Shown: positions 37,112 through 49,800 of the stretch, piece after piece
Position numbering within the stretch: the first letter of the stretch is position 1
How the letters are laid out: every line of letters starts with the position of its first letter
NCBI GenBank assembly: GCA_028751875.1
Contig: CM054155.1
Location: 7,501,072-7,565,071 of the forward strand
Direction: 5' to 3'
Origin: Rapana venosa
Taxonomy: Eukaryota; Mollusca; Gastropoda; Neogastropoda; Muricidae
Length of the DNA: 64,000 nucleotides
Position numbers and translations under genes: made by a program
Notes under the pieces: generated by a model
The model's input: the letters and a program-made list of their open reading frames with translations, nothing else
Databases searched by the model: none
What the model was told of the DNA's origin: nothing

Positions 37112-37592
37112 CGGTGGTCTAGAGGTAACGCGCCTGTCTAGAAAGCGAAAAGTCCGGGTCTGAAGTGTGCGGCGGTTCGTACCCCGTTTGGACCGGAAAT
37201 TTTTCCCCCATCCATTAGACCATGAGTGGTGGTCTGGGCGCTAGTATTTCGGATGAGACGATAAACCGAGGTCCCGTGTGTTACACGTAATTATTTAGCG
37301 CACGTAAAAAACCCCCACGGCAACAAAAGAGTTGTCCCTGGCAAAATTCTTAGAAAAAAGCCACTCTGATAGGGAAACAAATACAGCTGCAGAAAAAAAA
37401 AAAAAGGGTGAAAGGGTGGCGCAGCGCTAAGTGGCGACGCGTTCTCCCGCTCTCCCCGGGGAGAGCAGCCCGAATTTCACGGAGAGAAATCTGCCGTGAC
37501 TTAAAAGTGGTATGAAATAAAATCTGAGCGCTTTGATTTGTTGCTTTACAAGATTCAGCGCTATATAAATTCCATACATTATTATTATTAAA
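37112..37592 (+). mobile_element. SINE-2 with L2-type tail, unit B only
   Basis: Complete element: A box TGGTCTAGAGG (37,115-37,125), decayed B box GGTTCGTACCCC (37,173-37,184), core CGGATGAGACGATAAACC (about 37,249), GCGCACGTAAAAAACCCCC, GGGGAGAGCAGCCCGAATTT. Then, at 37,522-37,592, the LINE-type end (GAGCGCTTTGATTTG, GATTCAGCGCTATATAAATT, ATTATTATTATT). Unit A has the empty site at about 14,682 (CCTTTTGTTGTTACAAAT). No clear target duplication; TTAC may have been lost. Confidence 0.85.
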
Positions 37593-37717
37593 TACATATA
37601 TGCATGACAAGCAATATCAATATCAATAAACGTTAACTAGCAATAGTCGCATGTTCATGAATGCACTTCAATATTGTACATAACAAAGACATAGCGTGTA
37701 TACAGCATTCCTGCATG

Positions 37718-37721
37718 CATG

Positions 37722-37753
<32 letters not shown>

Positions 37754-37972
37754 CATACATACATACACACATACAAGCATACATACATACATACATACAT
37801 ACATACATACATACATGCATACATACATACATACATACATACATACATACATACATACATACCTACATCATACAACACATACACACCCTACATACATACA
37901 TGCATACATACATGCATACATACATACATACATACATACATACATACATACATAAAATACATACATACACAA
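37718..37972. repeat. (ACAT)n array, unit B
   Basis: Shorter partner of 14,813-15,196. Confidence 0.95.
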
Positions 37973-38367
37973 CGGCACATTTTGACTTAAGTTGACGTAT
38001 TTTCGTTGCTTGTTACATTAATAAGTCATTTGATTAGTTTATGGTCAACAACGAATAAAGTTTGTATAATATCTGTTGCATTGTATATCGCAGAAGAATT
38101 TAAGAAAAAAAATACATATATGATATAAAATCATAAGACAAAAAAGAGGGAGTCTTTTTCATACTGACTATTTGTCTGTTATGGCATCTGTATATATTTG
38201 TATTCAAACACATCTTCAATTCAGTTTTACCCTCCACCCCCACCCCAGTTAAAAGCGGTTGTAGGTTTTATGTAATAGACTCAGATGAAATAAACGCTTT
38301 CATGTTGAATGTGCACAAATAATGCTAGCATATGAGAACCATGGATTCAAAAGGGGCTCTAAAGGGT

Positions 38368-38547
<180 letters not shown>

Positions 38548-38629
38548 TTTCGTTCCCCGCATGTAAATGAATCAAAAATATCATGTGAGTGATTTAGACG
38601 AAACAAATTCAAAATTGAGAATATCAGTC

Positions 38630-38730
38630 CCCGCGCGCGCACACACACACTCACACTCACACACACTCACACACACAAACACACGCGCCCCGCGCGCGCA
38701 CGCACGCAACGCACAAACACACACACACAT
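38630..38730. repeat. CG/CA alternating tract, unit B
   Basis: Partner of 15,952-16,055, with CCCCGCGCG variants. Confidence 0.8.
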
Positions 38731-38849
38731 CTAACATGCTTACATGTTAGTGTAATTGACGTAGGTGTATGTGATACTTATGGTTCAGCGCGTGTTCTGA
38801 ACAGGCCATCAATCTTTTTTATACGCCGAATAACACTGTTCGCTCGATC

Positions 38850-39172
38850 CCTTTCTCTGTCGGGTCTCTCTCTCTTCTATCATTCTCTGTTGCCCTGTCT
38901 GTTTCTCTCTCTTGTTTTTGTCTGTCTCTGTCTCTCTGTCTCTCTTGTCTGTCTCTCTGTGTGCCCCCTCTGTCTGTAAATCCTCCCTCTGTCTCTGTCT
39001 CCCTTTTTCCTATTTTCTATCTCTGTGCCTTTATCTCTGTCTCTCCCTCTGTCTCTCTCCCTATCTCTGTGTCTCTCGGTCTCTGTCCCCTTTTCCCCCT
39101 CTACTTTTTCTACCCCTACTACCCCCCTCCCCCATCCTCTCTCTCTTGCTGTCTGCTGTCTGTTTCTCTCGT
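38850..39172. repeat. CT-rich tract, unit B
   Basis: Partner of 16,160-16,499. Confidence 0.85.
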
Positions 39173-39907
39173 GATAAATCTAGTACATACGCTTGGGAGA
39201 CTTTTTCTTTTTTCTTCTTTTTTCCTTCTATTTATTCCATACGAAGATGGATTACTTTGATGCAGATCGACAGGGCAAATAACTCCAGTCAGTAAAGCGT
39301 GTTTCTGTCTCCAACATTTTTGACAAGCTTTTTGGTCGACATCTGAACTTAGACCGATTTTCTGTCTTGTGCACTGAGGCTAAATAATAAATGTTTCAGT
39401 AGTTCTTGATTTTGACAACGGTGGTTTTTACATATAGGTCTATCCCAGGAACTTAAATGTTCGACACGAAATATTTTTTACAGAAGCATATTTTGGTACA
39501 TGATTTTCAACAGACTTATTCTTATAACAAAAAATAAAATACTGGAACATAGACTGAACATATTCATATGCATTGTTACGGCATTTATCACATGCATTGT
39601 CAGGGAATGTTTGCTATTGTTTAATGAATGCTTTGGCTAATTATTGGCATAACTGTCTACTGCTCTGTACAATGAGATTATAATCCTAACATTCTAGCGG
39701 CCACCGGTCTGTAGTTTAAGTCTCCTTGCTCAGAAGAAATGCTAATGTAAAGCTCATCTTTATGTAGTATTTGTCCTTTGAAAATCAAATCATGCACGTT
39801 CGAGAGTTGTAATTCGTCCTCATTTGGTAGGCTACAAAAAGCATCAACATACCCAGAACGCTTTGGGGGTATTCTGTGCATGAAAATGGCAACTGGATTT
39901 CTTAGCA

Positions 39908-40054
39908 GGTAAGCTGTAGTGTGTAAAGGAAATTCCACATATGGAGATACACTGTAGTATGTAAAGGGCATTCCAAATATGGAGATGCACTGTAGTGTGT
40001 AAAAGATAATCCGTATATGGAGACATACTGTAGTGTGTAAAGGATATTCCACAT
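39908..40054. repeat. 38-bp minisatellite, about four units
   Basis: Partner of 17,231-17,510, with about three units fewer. Confidence 0.9.
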
Positions 40055-40192
40055 AATTAATAAATAATAATAAATTATTATTAAATTTAAACAAAAAACC
40101 AAAAAAAAAAAAAACAACCCAACAACACAACAACAACAACAATAATAATAATAATAATAATAAATGGAACTTATATAGCGCTGTATCTTGCA
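40055..40192 (-). mobile_element. LINE/SINE tail insertion, unit B only
   Basis: Read on the minus strand: GATACAGCGCTATATAAGTT, ATTATT repeats, GTTGTT repeats, a T-rich stretch. It replaces the last part of the 38-bp minisatellite relative to unit A (about 17,495-17,520). Confidence 0.7.
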
Positions 40193-40540
40193 AAGACAAC
40201 TCAAACTTCAAGTGAACAACCATAAGACATGATCCTAGCACACAGCAGCCAGACTGTTGTTTATGGAAAACTCAAACTTAATCAATATCTTGCTTTGGTA
40301 AAAAAAACCAAAACAAAACCCAGCAACAAAAAGCTAACAACTACTGAAATGCCTGCAGTCCCATAAGTTCGTATTTCCCTACCTTTTGTTAATTTTCTAG
40401 CTAAAATCGTTAATCTAAAAACAACTTTGCATAAACTATAGAAAAGCACACACACGGCAGACTAGAAATGCAGAAGGTTGATTGCTCCTTACAACGCTAC
40501 TAGCAACACAATGCCTTATGTTTTCAAGAAAGCTACTTCA
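40193..40540. other. Single-copy sequence with SINE-empty site
   Basis: Partner of 17,520-17,834 plus 18,178-18,215. The uninterrupted AGCAACACAATGCC at about 40,500-40,514 is the empty site for the SINE-1 of unit A. Confidence 0.6.
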
Positions 40541-40542
40541 GG

Positions 40543-40583
40543 AAACACACACACACACAACACACACACACACACACACACAC

Positions 40584-40629
<46 letters not shown>

Positions 40630-40690
40630 ACACACCACACCACACACACACACACACACACACCACACACACACACACACGCACGCACGC
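40543..40690. repeat. (AC)n array
   Basis: AC repeats with CACACCACAC interruptions and a GCACGCACGCGCGCG end. Unit A has only about 25 bp of AC here. Confidence 0.9.
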
Positions 40691-40901
40691 ACGCGCGCGT
40701 GCACAATATTCCCCCCCCCCTACACACACACACACAATCCTCCCCCCCAACCTCATCCCCACCCCCGTACACACACAACACACACCAAAATTCCCCCATT
40801 TTATTCCAGTATGCTACTTACAACTGAAGGCTCGGAAAGTGATCAGAGTGTGAAGTCAGTCATCCTGAGAAACAAACACTGCCTCAATAGCAGAGCGGGG
40901 G

Positions 40902-40904
<3 letters not shown>

Positions 40905-40963
<59 letters not shown>

Positions 40964-40982
40964 TGTGTGTGTGTGTGTGTGG
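40905..40982. repeat. (GT)n array
   Basis: About 75 bp of GT in place of the poly-G tract of unit A (18,418-18,441). Confidence 0.9.
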
Positions 40983-41110
40983 GCGAGGGAGGGGGAGGGT
41001 AAGCAGCGAGGCAGCAGTGCACTGGGCTGCAGAGTTCCCTGCAGAAAGGGCAAGGAGGCTTCACACGGAGGGACTGACGCCCGCTAGCCTGCTTCCCTCA
41101 GAAACACACA

Positions 41111-41680
41111 GTGCTAGAGAGAAGCATGGAGTGATAGAGAGAAGTATGAAGTGATAGAGAGAAGCATGAAGTGCTAGAGAGAAGCATGGAGTGATAGAGA
41201 GAAGCATGAAGTGCTAGAGAGAAGCATGGAGTGATAGAGAGAAGTATGAAGTGCTAGAGAGAAGCATGAAGTGCTAGAGAGAAGCATGGAGTGATAGAGA
41301 GAAGCATGAAGTGCTAGAGAGAAGCATGAAGTGATAGAGAGAAGCATGAAGTGCTAGAGGGAAGTATGAAGTAACAGAAGCATGAAGTGCTAGAGAGAAG
41401 CATGGAGTGATAGAGAGAAGCATGAAGTGATAGAGAGAAGTATGAAGTAACAGAAGCATGAAGTGCAGAGAGAAGCACGAAGTGCTAGAGAGAAGCATGA
41501 AGTGCTAGAGAGAAGCATGAAGTGCTAGAGAGAAGCATGAAGTGATGGAGAGAAGCATGAAGTGATGGAGAGAAGCATGAAGTGCTAGAGAGAAGCATGA
41601 AGTGCTAGAGAGAAGCATGAAGTGCTAGAGAGAAGCATGAAGTGATAGAGAGAAGCATGAAGTGATAGAGAGAAGCACGC
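41111..41680. repeat. 20-bp minisatellite, about 28 units
   Basis: Same unit as 18,553-18,962, with GCATGGAGTGATAGAGAGAA variants alternating with GCATGAAGTGCTAGAGAGAA in the first half. Confidence 0.9.
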
Positions 41681-41811
41681 GCACACACATATACTCACAA
41701 ATGGATGCACTTGCAAACACTTACGCACAAAAACACACGCACACACACATACACAGACATACATACATACATGCATGCACACACATCTCTCTCTCTCTTA
41801 TATATATCCCT

Positions 41812-41872
41812 GTGGGCGGGGACTGGATGTAAAAGGCACATGGGTGCTTATTCATTATCCTAGAAATAAAAG
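41812..41872 (+). mobile_element. SINE-1 tail fragment
   Basis: About 60 bp from GGGGACTGGATGTAAAAGGC to the ATAAAAGAA tail, set inside the AC-rich tract. CACACAT flanks it near 41,781 and 41,892, a possible target duplication that would also include the CT/TA run before it. Confidence 0.65.
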
Positions 41873-41969
41873 AAGTTGTCATTGTCATTGTCACACATAC
41901 ACAAACGCGCATGCATGTAGACATACGCTTGCTTGCATACACGCATGACCACACGCGTGAACGTACTTT

Positions 41970-42160
41970 TATGTATACTCACACACACACCACACACCAC
42001 ACACACACCACCACCCACACATCACACACCTACCACACCACACCACACAACACACCACACAAACACACACGCACGCGCGCGCGCGCACCACACACACACA
42101 CCCCACACACACACACAACCCCACGCGCGCGCGCACACCACATACATATACACACATGCA
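41970..42160. repeat. AC-rich tract with CCACAC and GCGCGC blocks
   Basis: Interrupted AC array. Frames across it (41,911-42,303) are low-complexity. Confidence 0.85.
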
Positions 42161-42338
42161 CGCACAAGAAACTACATTTCACAACAAAAACACACCGGCA
42201 TTCATCAAATGACTATCTCCAGTTCCTAAATAGAAACTGCATAAAAAAAACCAACAGCATGTCTGTACAACCACAACCCTTCTCTTGCCGTCCGTTAGGA
42301 TAGACCCTGTGACAGGTAGTCAATATGTGTGACACACT

Positions 42339-42700
42339 GGGGGGACGGGATAGCCTAGTGGTTAGAACATTGCGCTCGCAATCTGACGACCCGGGTTCGA
42401 TTCCCGTTCAAGGGGGATATTTTCCCCTGGAGTTAACATCAGTGCAGACTCCACTCTCCCCTAAAGTCCTTCGGATGAGACTATATATCGAGGCCCCGTG
42501 TGCGAACGCACGCAGAACATCTTGCGCACACGTTAAATCCTGCTCCGCTTTTCAGAAGAGTAGGCCATTGTGTGCCGGTGGAAACAGATGACAGAATTTA
42601 CAAAACCACATACACACGGGGACTGGATGTAAAAAAACAATAAGTGCTTATTCCATTACCCTCGATACAAAAGAATAAAATAAAATAAAACAATTAAAAA
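42339..42700 (+). mobile_element. SINE-1, full length, best preserved copy
   Basis: A box TAGCCTAGTGG (42,351-42,361), B box GGTTCGATTCC (about 42,394-42,404), core CCTTCGGATGAGACTATA, tail AGTGCTTATTCCATTACCCT and AATAAAATAAAA. It has the plain GTTAACATCAGTGCAG junction, without the insertion present in the neighbouring copy. Confidence 0.9.
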
Positions 42701-43114
42701 AAAACCCTAATGAGTCACATTGGACCAGAAATCAATTTTGTTATTCATACTTCTGTTATTGATTTTAAAAAAATCATGCTTTTGAATAAAAAATAAAAAA
42801 TCGGAACATTCTATGAAAAGTTATAACAAATTGAAATGATAGACTTCTGTACGTGAAAAATCGAGAAACCGTCAAGTTTAGCATCGTAGTAGGTGGTCAG
42901 AATGAAGGCTTGGGCGTTTTATAACGCGTTTTAAACCTAAAAGAAACAAACTCACGCCTTGGTCCTCCAGTACAAGGTAAAAGAAAGCTGACAGCTTTAA
43001 AATCAATCATATTCTCATAATCGACCACCTAAACCCCAACCTGCCATGTCTAAAAATGGCTCCTAGCAGAAAAGCGGGTCAGGCGCAGAGCGACTCATTT
43101 CGTGGTGGAGCGTC

Positions 43115-43286
43115 ACATGTGGTGTCCAATGTCACTGTCCATATTGCATCACACCACTGTGGTGGACAGGTGGTCAATATGTGGTGAGTTCAGTGTCACT
43201 GTGCATATTGCATCACACTACTGTGGTGGACAGGTAGTCAATATGATATGGTGTCCAGTGTCACTGTTCATATTGCATCACACTTG
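43115..43286. repeat. 62-66-bp minisatellite, three units
   Basis: Same unit as 20,540-21,035, cut short by the retroelement tail that follows. A trailing remnant (GACAGGTGGACAATATGCAG) resumes at 43,611. Confidence 0.85.
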
Positions 43287-43473
43287 TGTGTTCGCGAGTG
43301 TGTGTGTGTGTGTGCGTGCGTGCGTACGTGCGTGCGTACGTGCGTGCGCGCGTATTGATTTGAAATCTGTTGTTCATTATGTTTAAGGAGATTTGCATGC
43401 GTGTAATTGATTTGAGTGCAAGCGCTTCGATTTTGTTTGTTTTTTTACGATTCAGCGCTATATAAAATCCATA

Positions 43474-43507
<34 letters not shown>

Positions 43508-43508
43508 A

Positions 43509-43587
<79 letters not shown>

Positions 43588-43612
43588 GTTATTGTTGTTA
43601 TGATTATTAGAC
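43287..43612 (+). mobile_element. Insertion of GT/GC tract plus L2-type tail and (ATT)n
   Basis: GTGTG/GCGTGCGTAC repeats (43,287-43,352), a short unique piece, then at 43,405-43,470 the tail GCGCTTCGATTTTGTTTG..GATTCAGCGCTATATAAAAT and about 130 bp of ATT ending ATTGTTATTGTTGTTATGATT. It splits the minisatellite. Confidence 0.75.
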
Positions 43613-43756
43613 AGGTGGACAATATGCAGTGTGTCCAGTGTCAATCTTCATGTATGCATGCACACACATACACAAACGCGCATGCGTGTAGACATACGCC
43701 TGCGTGCACACACGCATGAGCACACACGTGCATGCATGGGCATGTGCTTTTATATA

Positions 43757-43780
43757 CACACACCCAACACACCACACCCA

Positions 43781-43813
<33 letters not shown>

Positions 43814-43894
43814 CACACACACAACACACCCTACTACACCAAACACACACAAACACATACACACTACACACACACACACACACACACACCATAC

Positions 43895-43927
<33 letters not shown>

Positions 43928-44077
43928 AAAAACAAACACTTACACACATACACCACACTACACACAAAACACACACACACACACACACGCACACACACCC
44001 ACCACACCACACCACAAACACACACACACACAAACACACACACACATACACACACGCACACACACACCACACACACA

Positions 44078-44119
<42 letters not shown>

Positions 44120-44137
44120 CACACACATATACACACA
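43757..44137. repeat. AC-rich tract
   Basis: Interrupted AC repeats, 380 bp. His/Thr and Cys/Val frames are artefacts of it. Confidence 0.9.
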
Positions 44138-44318
44138 TGCACGCACAAGAAACTACATTTCACAGCAAAAACACACCGGCATTCATCAAATGGCTATCTC
44201 CAGTTCCTAAATAGAAACTATATAAAAAAAAACCTACAGCATGTATGAACCCTCACAGTCCTTCTCTGGGCGTCCGTTAGGATAGACCCTGTGACAGGTA
44301 GTCAATATGTGTGACACT

Positions 44319-44745
44319 GGGGGGACGGGATAGCCTTGTGGTTAGAACATTGCGCTGGCAATCTGACGACCCGGGTTCGATTCCCGTTCAAGGAGATATT
44401 TTCCCCTGGAGTTAACATTAGTTAACTCGGCGACGCCGAAGGGCACCAGCGGCAGATGAAAGAAAGAAAAGAAGAAGAAGTTAACGTAAGTGCAGACTCC
44501 ACTCCCCGCAAAAGTCCTTCGGATGAGACTATGAATCGAGGCCCCGTGTGCGAACGCACGCAGAACATCTTGCGCACACATTAAATCATGTTCCGCTTTT
44601 CTTAAGAGTAGGCCATTGTGTGCCGGTGGGAACAGATGACAGAATTTACAAAACCGCATACACACGGGGACTGAATGTAAAAAAGCAATAAGTGCTTATT
44701 GCATTATCCTCGATATAAGATAAAAAAATAAAATAATTAAAAAAA
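44319..44745 (+). mobile_element. SINE-1 with internal AACTCGGCGACG insertion
   Basis: Same structure as 19,686-20,105, including the extra AACTCGGCGACGCCGAAGGG segment followed by an AAGAAG run one triplet longer. Confidence 0.85.
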
Positions 44746-45169
44746 ACAACTTATAACGAGTTTTATTGCACCAGAAATCAATTTTCAGTTATTCATACTC
44801 ATGTTATTGATTTTAAATAAACATGCTTTTAAACCAAAAATAAAAAAAAATAAAAATCGGAACAATCTATGACAAGTTTTAACAAATTGAAATGATAGAC
44901 TTCTGTACGTGAAAAATCGAGAAACCGTCAAGTTTAGCATCGTAGTAGGTGGTCAGAATGAGGGCTTGGGCATTTTATAACACGTTTAAAACCTTAAAGA
45001 AACAAACTCACGTCTTGATCCTTCAGTGCAAGGTGAAAGAAAGCTGACAGCTTTAAAATCAATCATATTCTCAAAATCGACAACCTGACCCCAACCTGCC
45101 ATGTCTAAAATGGCTCCTAGCAGAAAAGTGGGTCAGGCGCAGAGCGACTCATTTCGTGGTGGAGCGTCA

Positions 45170-45870
45170 CATGTGGAGTCCAATGTCACTGTCCATATTG
45201 CATCGTACTTCTGTGTTGGGCAGGTAGTCAATATGCGGTGTGTCCAGTGTTACTGTCCATATTGCATCACACTACTGTGGTGGACAGGTGGTCAATATGT
45301 GGGGTGTCTAGTGTTACTGTTCATATTGCATCACACTACTGTATTGGGCAGGTGGTCGATATATTGTGTTCAGTGTCACTGTTCATAATGATTGCATCAC
45401 ACCACTGTGGTGGACAGGTGGTCAATATGTGGGGTGTCTAGTGTTACTGTTCATATTGCATCACACTACTGTATTGGACAGGTGGTCAATATAATATGGT
45501 GTCCAGTGTCACTGTCCATATTGCATCACACTACTGTTGTGGACAGGTGGTCAATATAATATGGTGTCCAGTGTCACTGTCCATATTGCATCACACTACT
45601 GTTGTGGACAGGTGGTCAATATAATATTGTGTCCAGTGTCACTGTCCATATTGCATCACATCACTGTGTTGGACAGGTGGTCAATAGGGGGGTGCCCATT
45701 TTTCCGGGTTCCCCATATTGCATCACATTACTTTTGGGGGACAGGTGGCCCAATTTTTTTTGGGTGTCCAGTGTCCGCCCCAAAAAGCAAACACTACTGT
45801 TTGGAAAAGGTTCAATTTTTGGGGTGTCCATGTAAATTTTCCATATGCCCACACATTTTTTACGGGGGCC
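45170..45870. repeat. 62-66-bp minisatellite, about ten units, end degraded
   Basis: Clean units to about 45,690, then two or three legible only through smearing (GACAGGTGGCCCAATTT, AAAAGGTTCAATTTTTGGGG). The consensus collapses in the middle of the array. Confidence 0.85.
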
Positions 45871-45894
45871 CAAATTTTGGGGGTCCATTGCCAC

Positions 45895-46120
45895 TGCCCC
45901 CCCTTTCCTCCTCCTTTTCCCCTTTTTGTGGGATGCCCGGGGCCCTGATATTGCATCCAACCTTGGGGGAAAACAGGGGCTTAATTTCCCTTTTTCTATT
46001 CCCCCTCTTTTTTGGGGCTTCCCGTTTCCCCCAAAAATTCAATTTTTTCCACCCCTTCCCTTCTTGTTTTTTTCTCCTTCTTGACCTCCTGTTCCCCCCC
46101 CCCCCCCTCCTCCCTTTCCC
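45895..46120. repeat. RF4 repeat, degraded, third boundary copy
   Basis: Readable order: TGGGATGCCCGGGGCCCTGA, CCAACCTTGGGG, CCCTTTTTCTATTCCCCCTC, a smeared CT tract, TTCTTGACC. It follows the minisatellite exactly as RF4 follows it at 21,110. A second similar start (GGGGAATGCCCGGGCCTGTT, TTTTTAATAG) lies at 46,126. Confidence 0.5.
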
Positions 46121-46339
46121 CCTTTTGGGGAATGCCCGGGCCTGTTTATTTTTAATAGAAAACCAACCTTTTGTTGGAAAAAGCAAATTTTTTTATTCTC
46201 TCTTTGGGTGAAAAAAAAAATTTTCCTTTCCTGGGGCCCCTTTGGTTTTTCCCCCTTTTTTTTCCCTTCCTTTTCCATTTTCCCCGGGTTCCCCCCCCCC
46301 AAACCCCCCGGGGGAAAAATCCTTTTAAAATTTCGGGGC

Positions 46340-46690
46340 CCAGGGGAAACGCGCCCCCCGAAAAGAAAAAGGGGTTTTTAAAAGGTTTGGGGGAACGGTT
46401 TGCCCTTTGGGCCCCCAAAAACTATTCCCCCCCTTCCCCCTCCCCCTTAGAAAAAAAAGGGGGCCTAGGGGGCCGTTTTCCCCCATGGACTCCAAAGTTC
46501 CCTTGTTTAAAACCTTTTGGAAAAAAAATTTTTCCCCGGGGGCAAAAAATTGGGGTTAACCTGGCAAAATTCCCTTAGAAAAAAAAACCCCTAAAGAAAA
46601 AAAGGGACCCCCGGGGAAAAAAATCCCCAACCCATGGGTGGCGCGGGGCCGTTTTTTAGGACGCGCTTTGGGGAACTTTTTTCCAAAAAA
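46340..46690 (+). mobile_element. SINE-2, degraded
   Basis: Smeared but in order: GGGGAAACGCGCC..CGAAAAG (head), GGTTTGCCCTTTGGGCCCC (B-box region), CCTTAGAAAA, ACCTGGCAAAATTC.TTAG, ATGGGTGGCGC and GGACGCGCTTTGGGGAAC. It sits where SINE-2 sits after RF4 at 1,392 and 21,570. Confidence 0.45.
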
Positions 46691-46869
46691 AAAACCCAGG
46701 GCAAAAATTTGGTTCGTAAAAAACCACATTAAAAGGAAAAAACAAAAAGCCCCGGACCTCCCTTAGCGAGGCCCCTTTGGTGGAAGCAAAAACTGGCGGT
46801 TGTTGTTTGGGGAAAAGGGGAAAAAAATTCCCCCTTTAAAATTTAAGAGAGACTTTTTTTAAACCCCCG

Positions 46870-49800
46870 TGTCTTCAGAGTGCAGCCCTGAAAAAAGGGT
46901 TCATTTATTTACAATTTGGGTTTTTTGTCTTTTTTTCAGAAAGGCAAGTACAAACGGAACGAGGTTTGGGGGCATTGGGGTTCGAGTAGTTTGAAAATAA
47001 AAAAAAACTTTAATTTTCGATAACTTTTTTTTAAATTTTTAAATTTAATGGCATCAAAATGCATGACGGAAAAATGTTTTTATTTTGAAAATGATGTATT
47101 TTATGTATTATGTATGTATGTAGGAATGCATTTATGAAAGAATTAGTATTATGTATGTATGTATGTTTTTTAAATGTAGCATGCATATATGTATGTTTTA
47201 TCTTTTATTTATTTTTTTCTTTTTTTTCAAGGATAATGGAATAAATATTCCCGTGTTTTTTTTTAAAATTCAGTCCCCGGTGTATGCCTTTTGAAAATTT
47301 GGGGCCCTCCTTTTCCCCCGGGCACAAAAGGGCCCTACTCTTCCAAAAAAGGTGGAACGATTTAACATTGCACAAGTTTTTCCCCTAATTGCAAATTTGC
47401 AAACAGCCCCACTTTATTTAAACTAAAAACTTTTTTTTTTTTTTTTTCAAAAGCACAATACAAACGAACCCGGATTTGTGGCGGGGAAAGGGTTGATAAA
47501 TCAAAAGATTTTTTTAACATTCATTACTTTTTTTTTTTTTTCCTGGGGACATCAACATAAATATCTGGCATTTTGTTGTTTTAATTTATTACAACTTTTT
47601 TTTAGTTATTCAATTTATTACAATTTTTTTAAAAGGGTTGTTTTTAAGTTATTACCCCCCTTTTTTTTAAAGTTGTTTTTATTTTTGTTAAAAAATTTTT
47701 TTCCCACCAACCCTTCCCCAAACCCCTTTCTAAACAAAACGATCGGTTTTTTTTCCTGTTGAAAGGGGGGTTTAAAATTTCAGGGGATTTTACCCGGAAA
47801 GAATAGTCAGATAAAATTTGCATTCCCTGAAGGGTACCACCGATATCCCAAGCATGATTTAGCCACAAAAATTTTTGTGCACAAAAAAGGGGCATGCAAA
47901 GGAACTTTCTAAACCTACACAAGTGTATCGAAATTTTTTTTTTAATTGTTTTATTTACTTTATTTAAGTGTCCCTTTTAATGCGGGAGTGTAAACACACA
48001 CACGACACACACACTTACAAAACAAAAAATTTAAACACAAAACTCACAACACCCCCCCCAAACCCCCCCCCACACACACTATACAAACAAACAACACACC
48101 ACACATTTAAACACACCCCACGCAAAACAAACACACACACTCAAAAACATACCCATCCCCTCACCCACCCACCCCCCCCACAAAGAAATACATACACCCC
48201 CAAACGCACGAACACACGCACACACAAAAAACAAAAAAAAAAAAACAAAACAAATCCCCACTGCTTATTCAATATACCATCGAAAAAAAATTTTTGGACT
48301 TTGACTTGACTTTGATTTTTGGAAAACCACAAACACCACAAAAACACCCCACACACCACACAAACACACACACACACACAAACCCACCCCAATACCCCCC
48401 CCCCCACCCCCCACCCCCCTGAGTCACACGGCACTAAACAACCCCAAAAGCAAAGACGGGGCTGTCGTGGCAGTGCCCCCCCTTTCCCCTTGCCTTTTCC
48501 CTGCCCGTCCAGGTGAGAAAAGGGGACGGGCCTTTTACCGGGCCTGGCCCTGTTTTTTGCCCCCACAGCAGCTTTGCCTTCCCTTTCCGTACGGGCTCAT
48601 AGGTTTGCCCCCAGGCTGCCTGTGGTTGGGGCCCTTCGCCCCCTGGTCTTTTGTGGGGTTTTCTGTGTTTTGTGCGTGTGTGTGTTTTGGTGTGTGTGTG
48701 GTGTTTTGGTGGGGGTTTTGTCTTTTGTTTTGCCCGGGCCGTGTGTCTGTGTGCCCTGTCTATAAAAGTCAAAAAAAAAGCCCAAACTTTTATTTTCAGA
48801 TGGTACATTGAAAACAGGCATTTGCTTTTTTTTCATAAAAACCATCTTCAAAGAAAAAAAAGCGAAAAAAGTGCGTTTGTGTTTTGTGTGGTTTGGGTGT
48901 GGTGTGTGTGATGTGGGGTTTGTGTGTGTGTGTCCGTGTTCTGGTTCTGGTTGTGCCCTTTGTCTGTCCTGTGTCTGCGTGTCTGTGTGTCAATTGCCTT
49001 TTTTCCTTATTTTAAATTTCTTTTTTTTAAATTCTATTTTTTTTATATCGAAGAAAAATGGAATACCGCTTATGTGTTTTTAATTTTTTTTTTACATCCA
49101 GCCCTTGTATCGGTTTTTTTCAATTTTTGTCACCCTTTTCCCCAACCGGCACAAAAATGGCCTACTCTTAAAAAAATGGGGACGGGATTAACTCTGCGCG
49201 GGTGCGTGCGTGCGTGTGTGTGTAGGCGTTGTGTGTGTGGGGCCGCGCGGGGTGGGGCCCGTTGTCTGCGTGCGCCCCGCGCGCGGGAACGCGTGTGTTT
49301 TGGTGTGTGGGGGTGTGTGTGCGCGTTTTGCTTGGGGTGTGTGGTGGGGGGGTATGCTTCGCGTTTTTGTGTGGGGTGAGTGGGTGTGTGGGGTCGTCGG
49401 GTTTGTGTGGGTAAATATGTGTTGTTGCGTGTGTGTGTGTCTGTGTGGGGGTGCGCGTGCCCCGCGGGGGGTGTGTGTGTGTGGTTGTGTGTGTGTAAAA
49501 ATTTCCCCTTGGTATTAAGGGGTTATACTTCATAAAAAATTTTATTTTCTCAAACTATTTTTTGGACTTGATTTTCCTGAAATTTCGTGTTTACGCTTTA
49601 GGTATGTGTTTTTAAACCCTAACAAGAAATGTAGGCAGATTCTTTTTTTCCCTTCAGGATGGGTTTACCAAAATTCTGACATACCACCTGCAGTTCACGT
49701 TTTTTTTCATTTTGGGGAAACAGCTGTAAAATTTGGGAAGGGTTTAAAAGGGGTTTCATTTTTTTTCCGTTTTTTAAAACCATGTTAACTTTTTTGTTTA

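Larger units (their letters stand above)
41880..43290. repeat. First of two internal copies in unit B
   Basis: AC-rich tract, CATTCATCAAATG..ATCTCCAGTTCC block, SINE-1, AT-rich block and 62-bp minisatellite in the same order as 19,230-21,035 and as 43,640-45,690. It lacks the extra segment in the SINE and has only three minisatellite units. Confidence 0.85.
43640..45690. repeat. Second of two internal copies in unit B
   Basis: Repeats the 19,230-21,035 order. It shares the derived SINE insertion with unit A and so is its closer partner; the 41,880 copy is the extra one. Confidence 0.85.

Noticed and set aside
42339..42420. tRNA gene
   Set aside because: A and B boxes are present, but no complete cloverleaf or acceptor stem follows; it is the head of a SINE repeated across the window.
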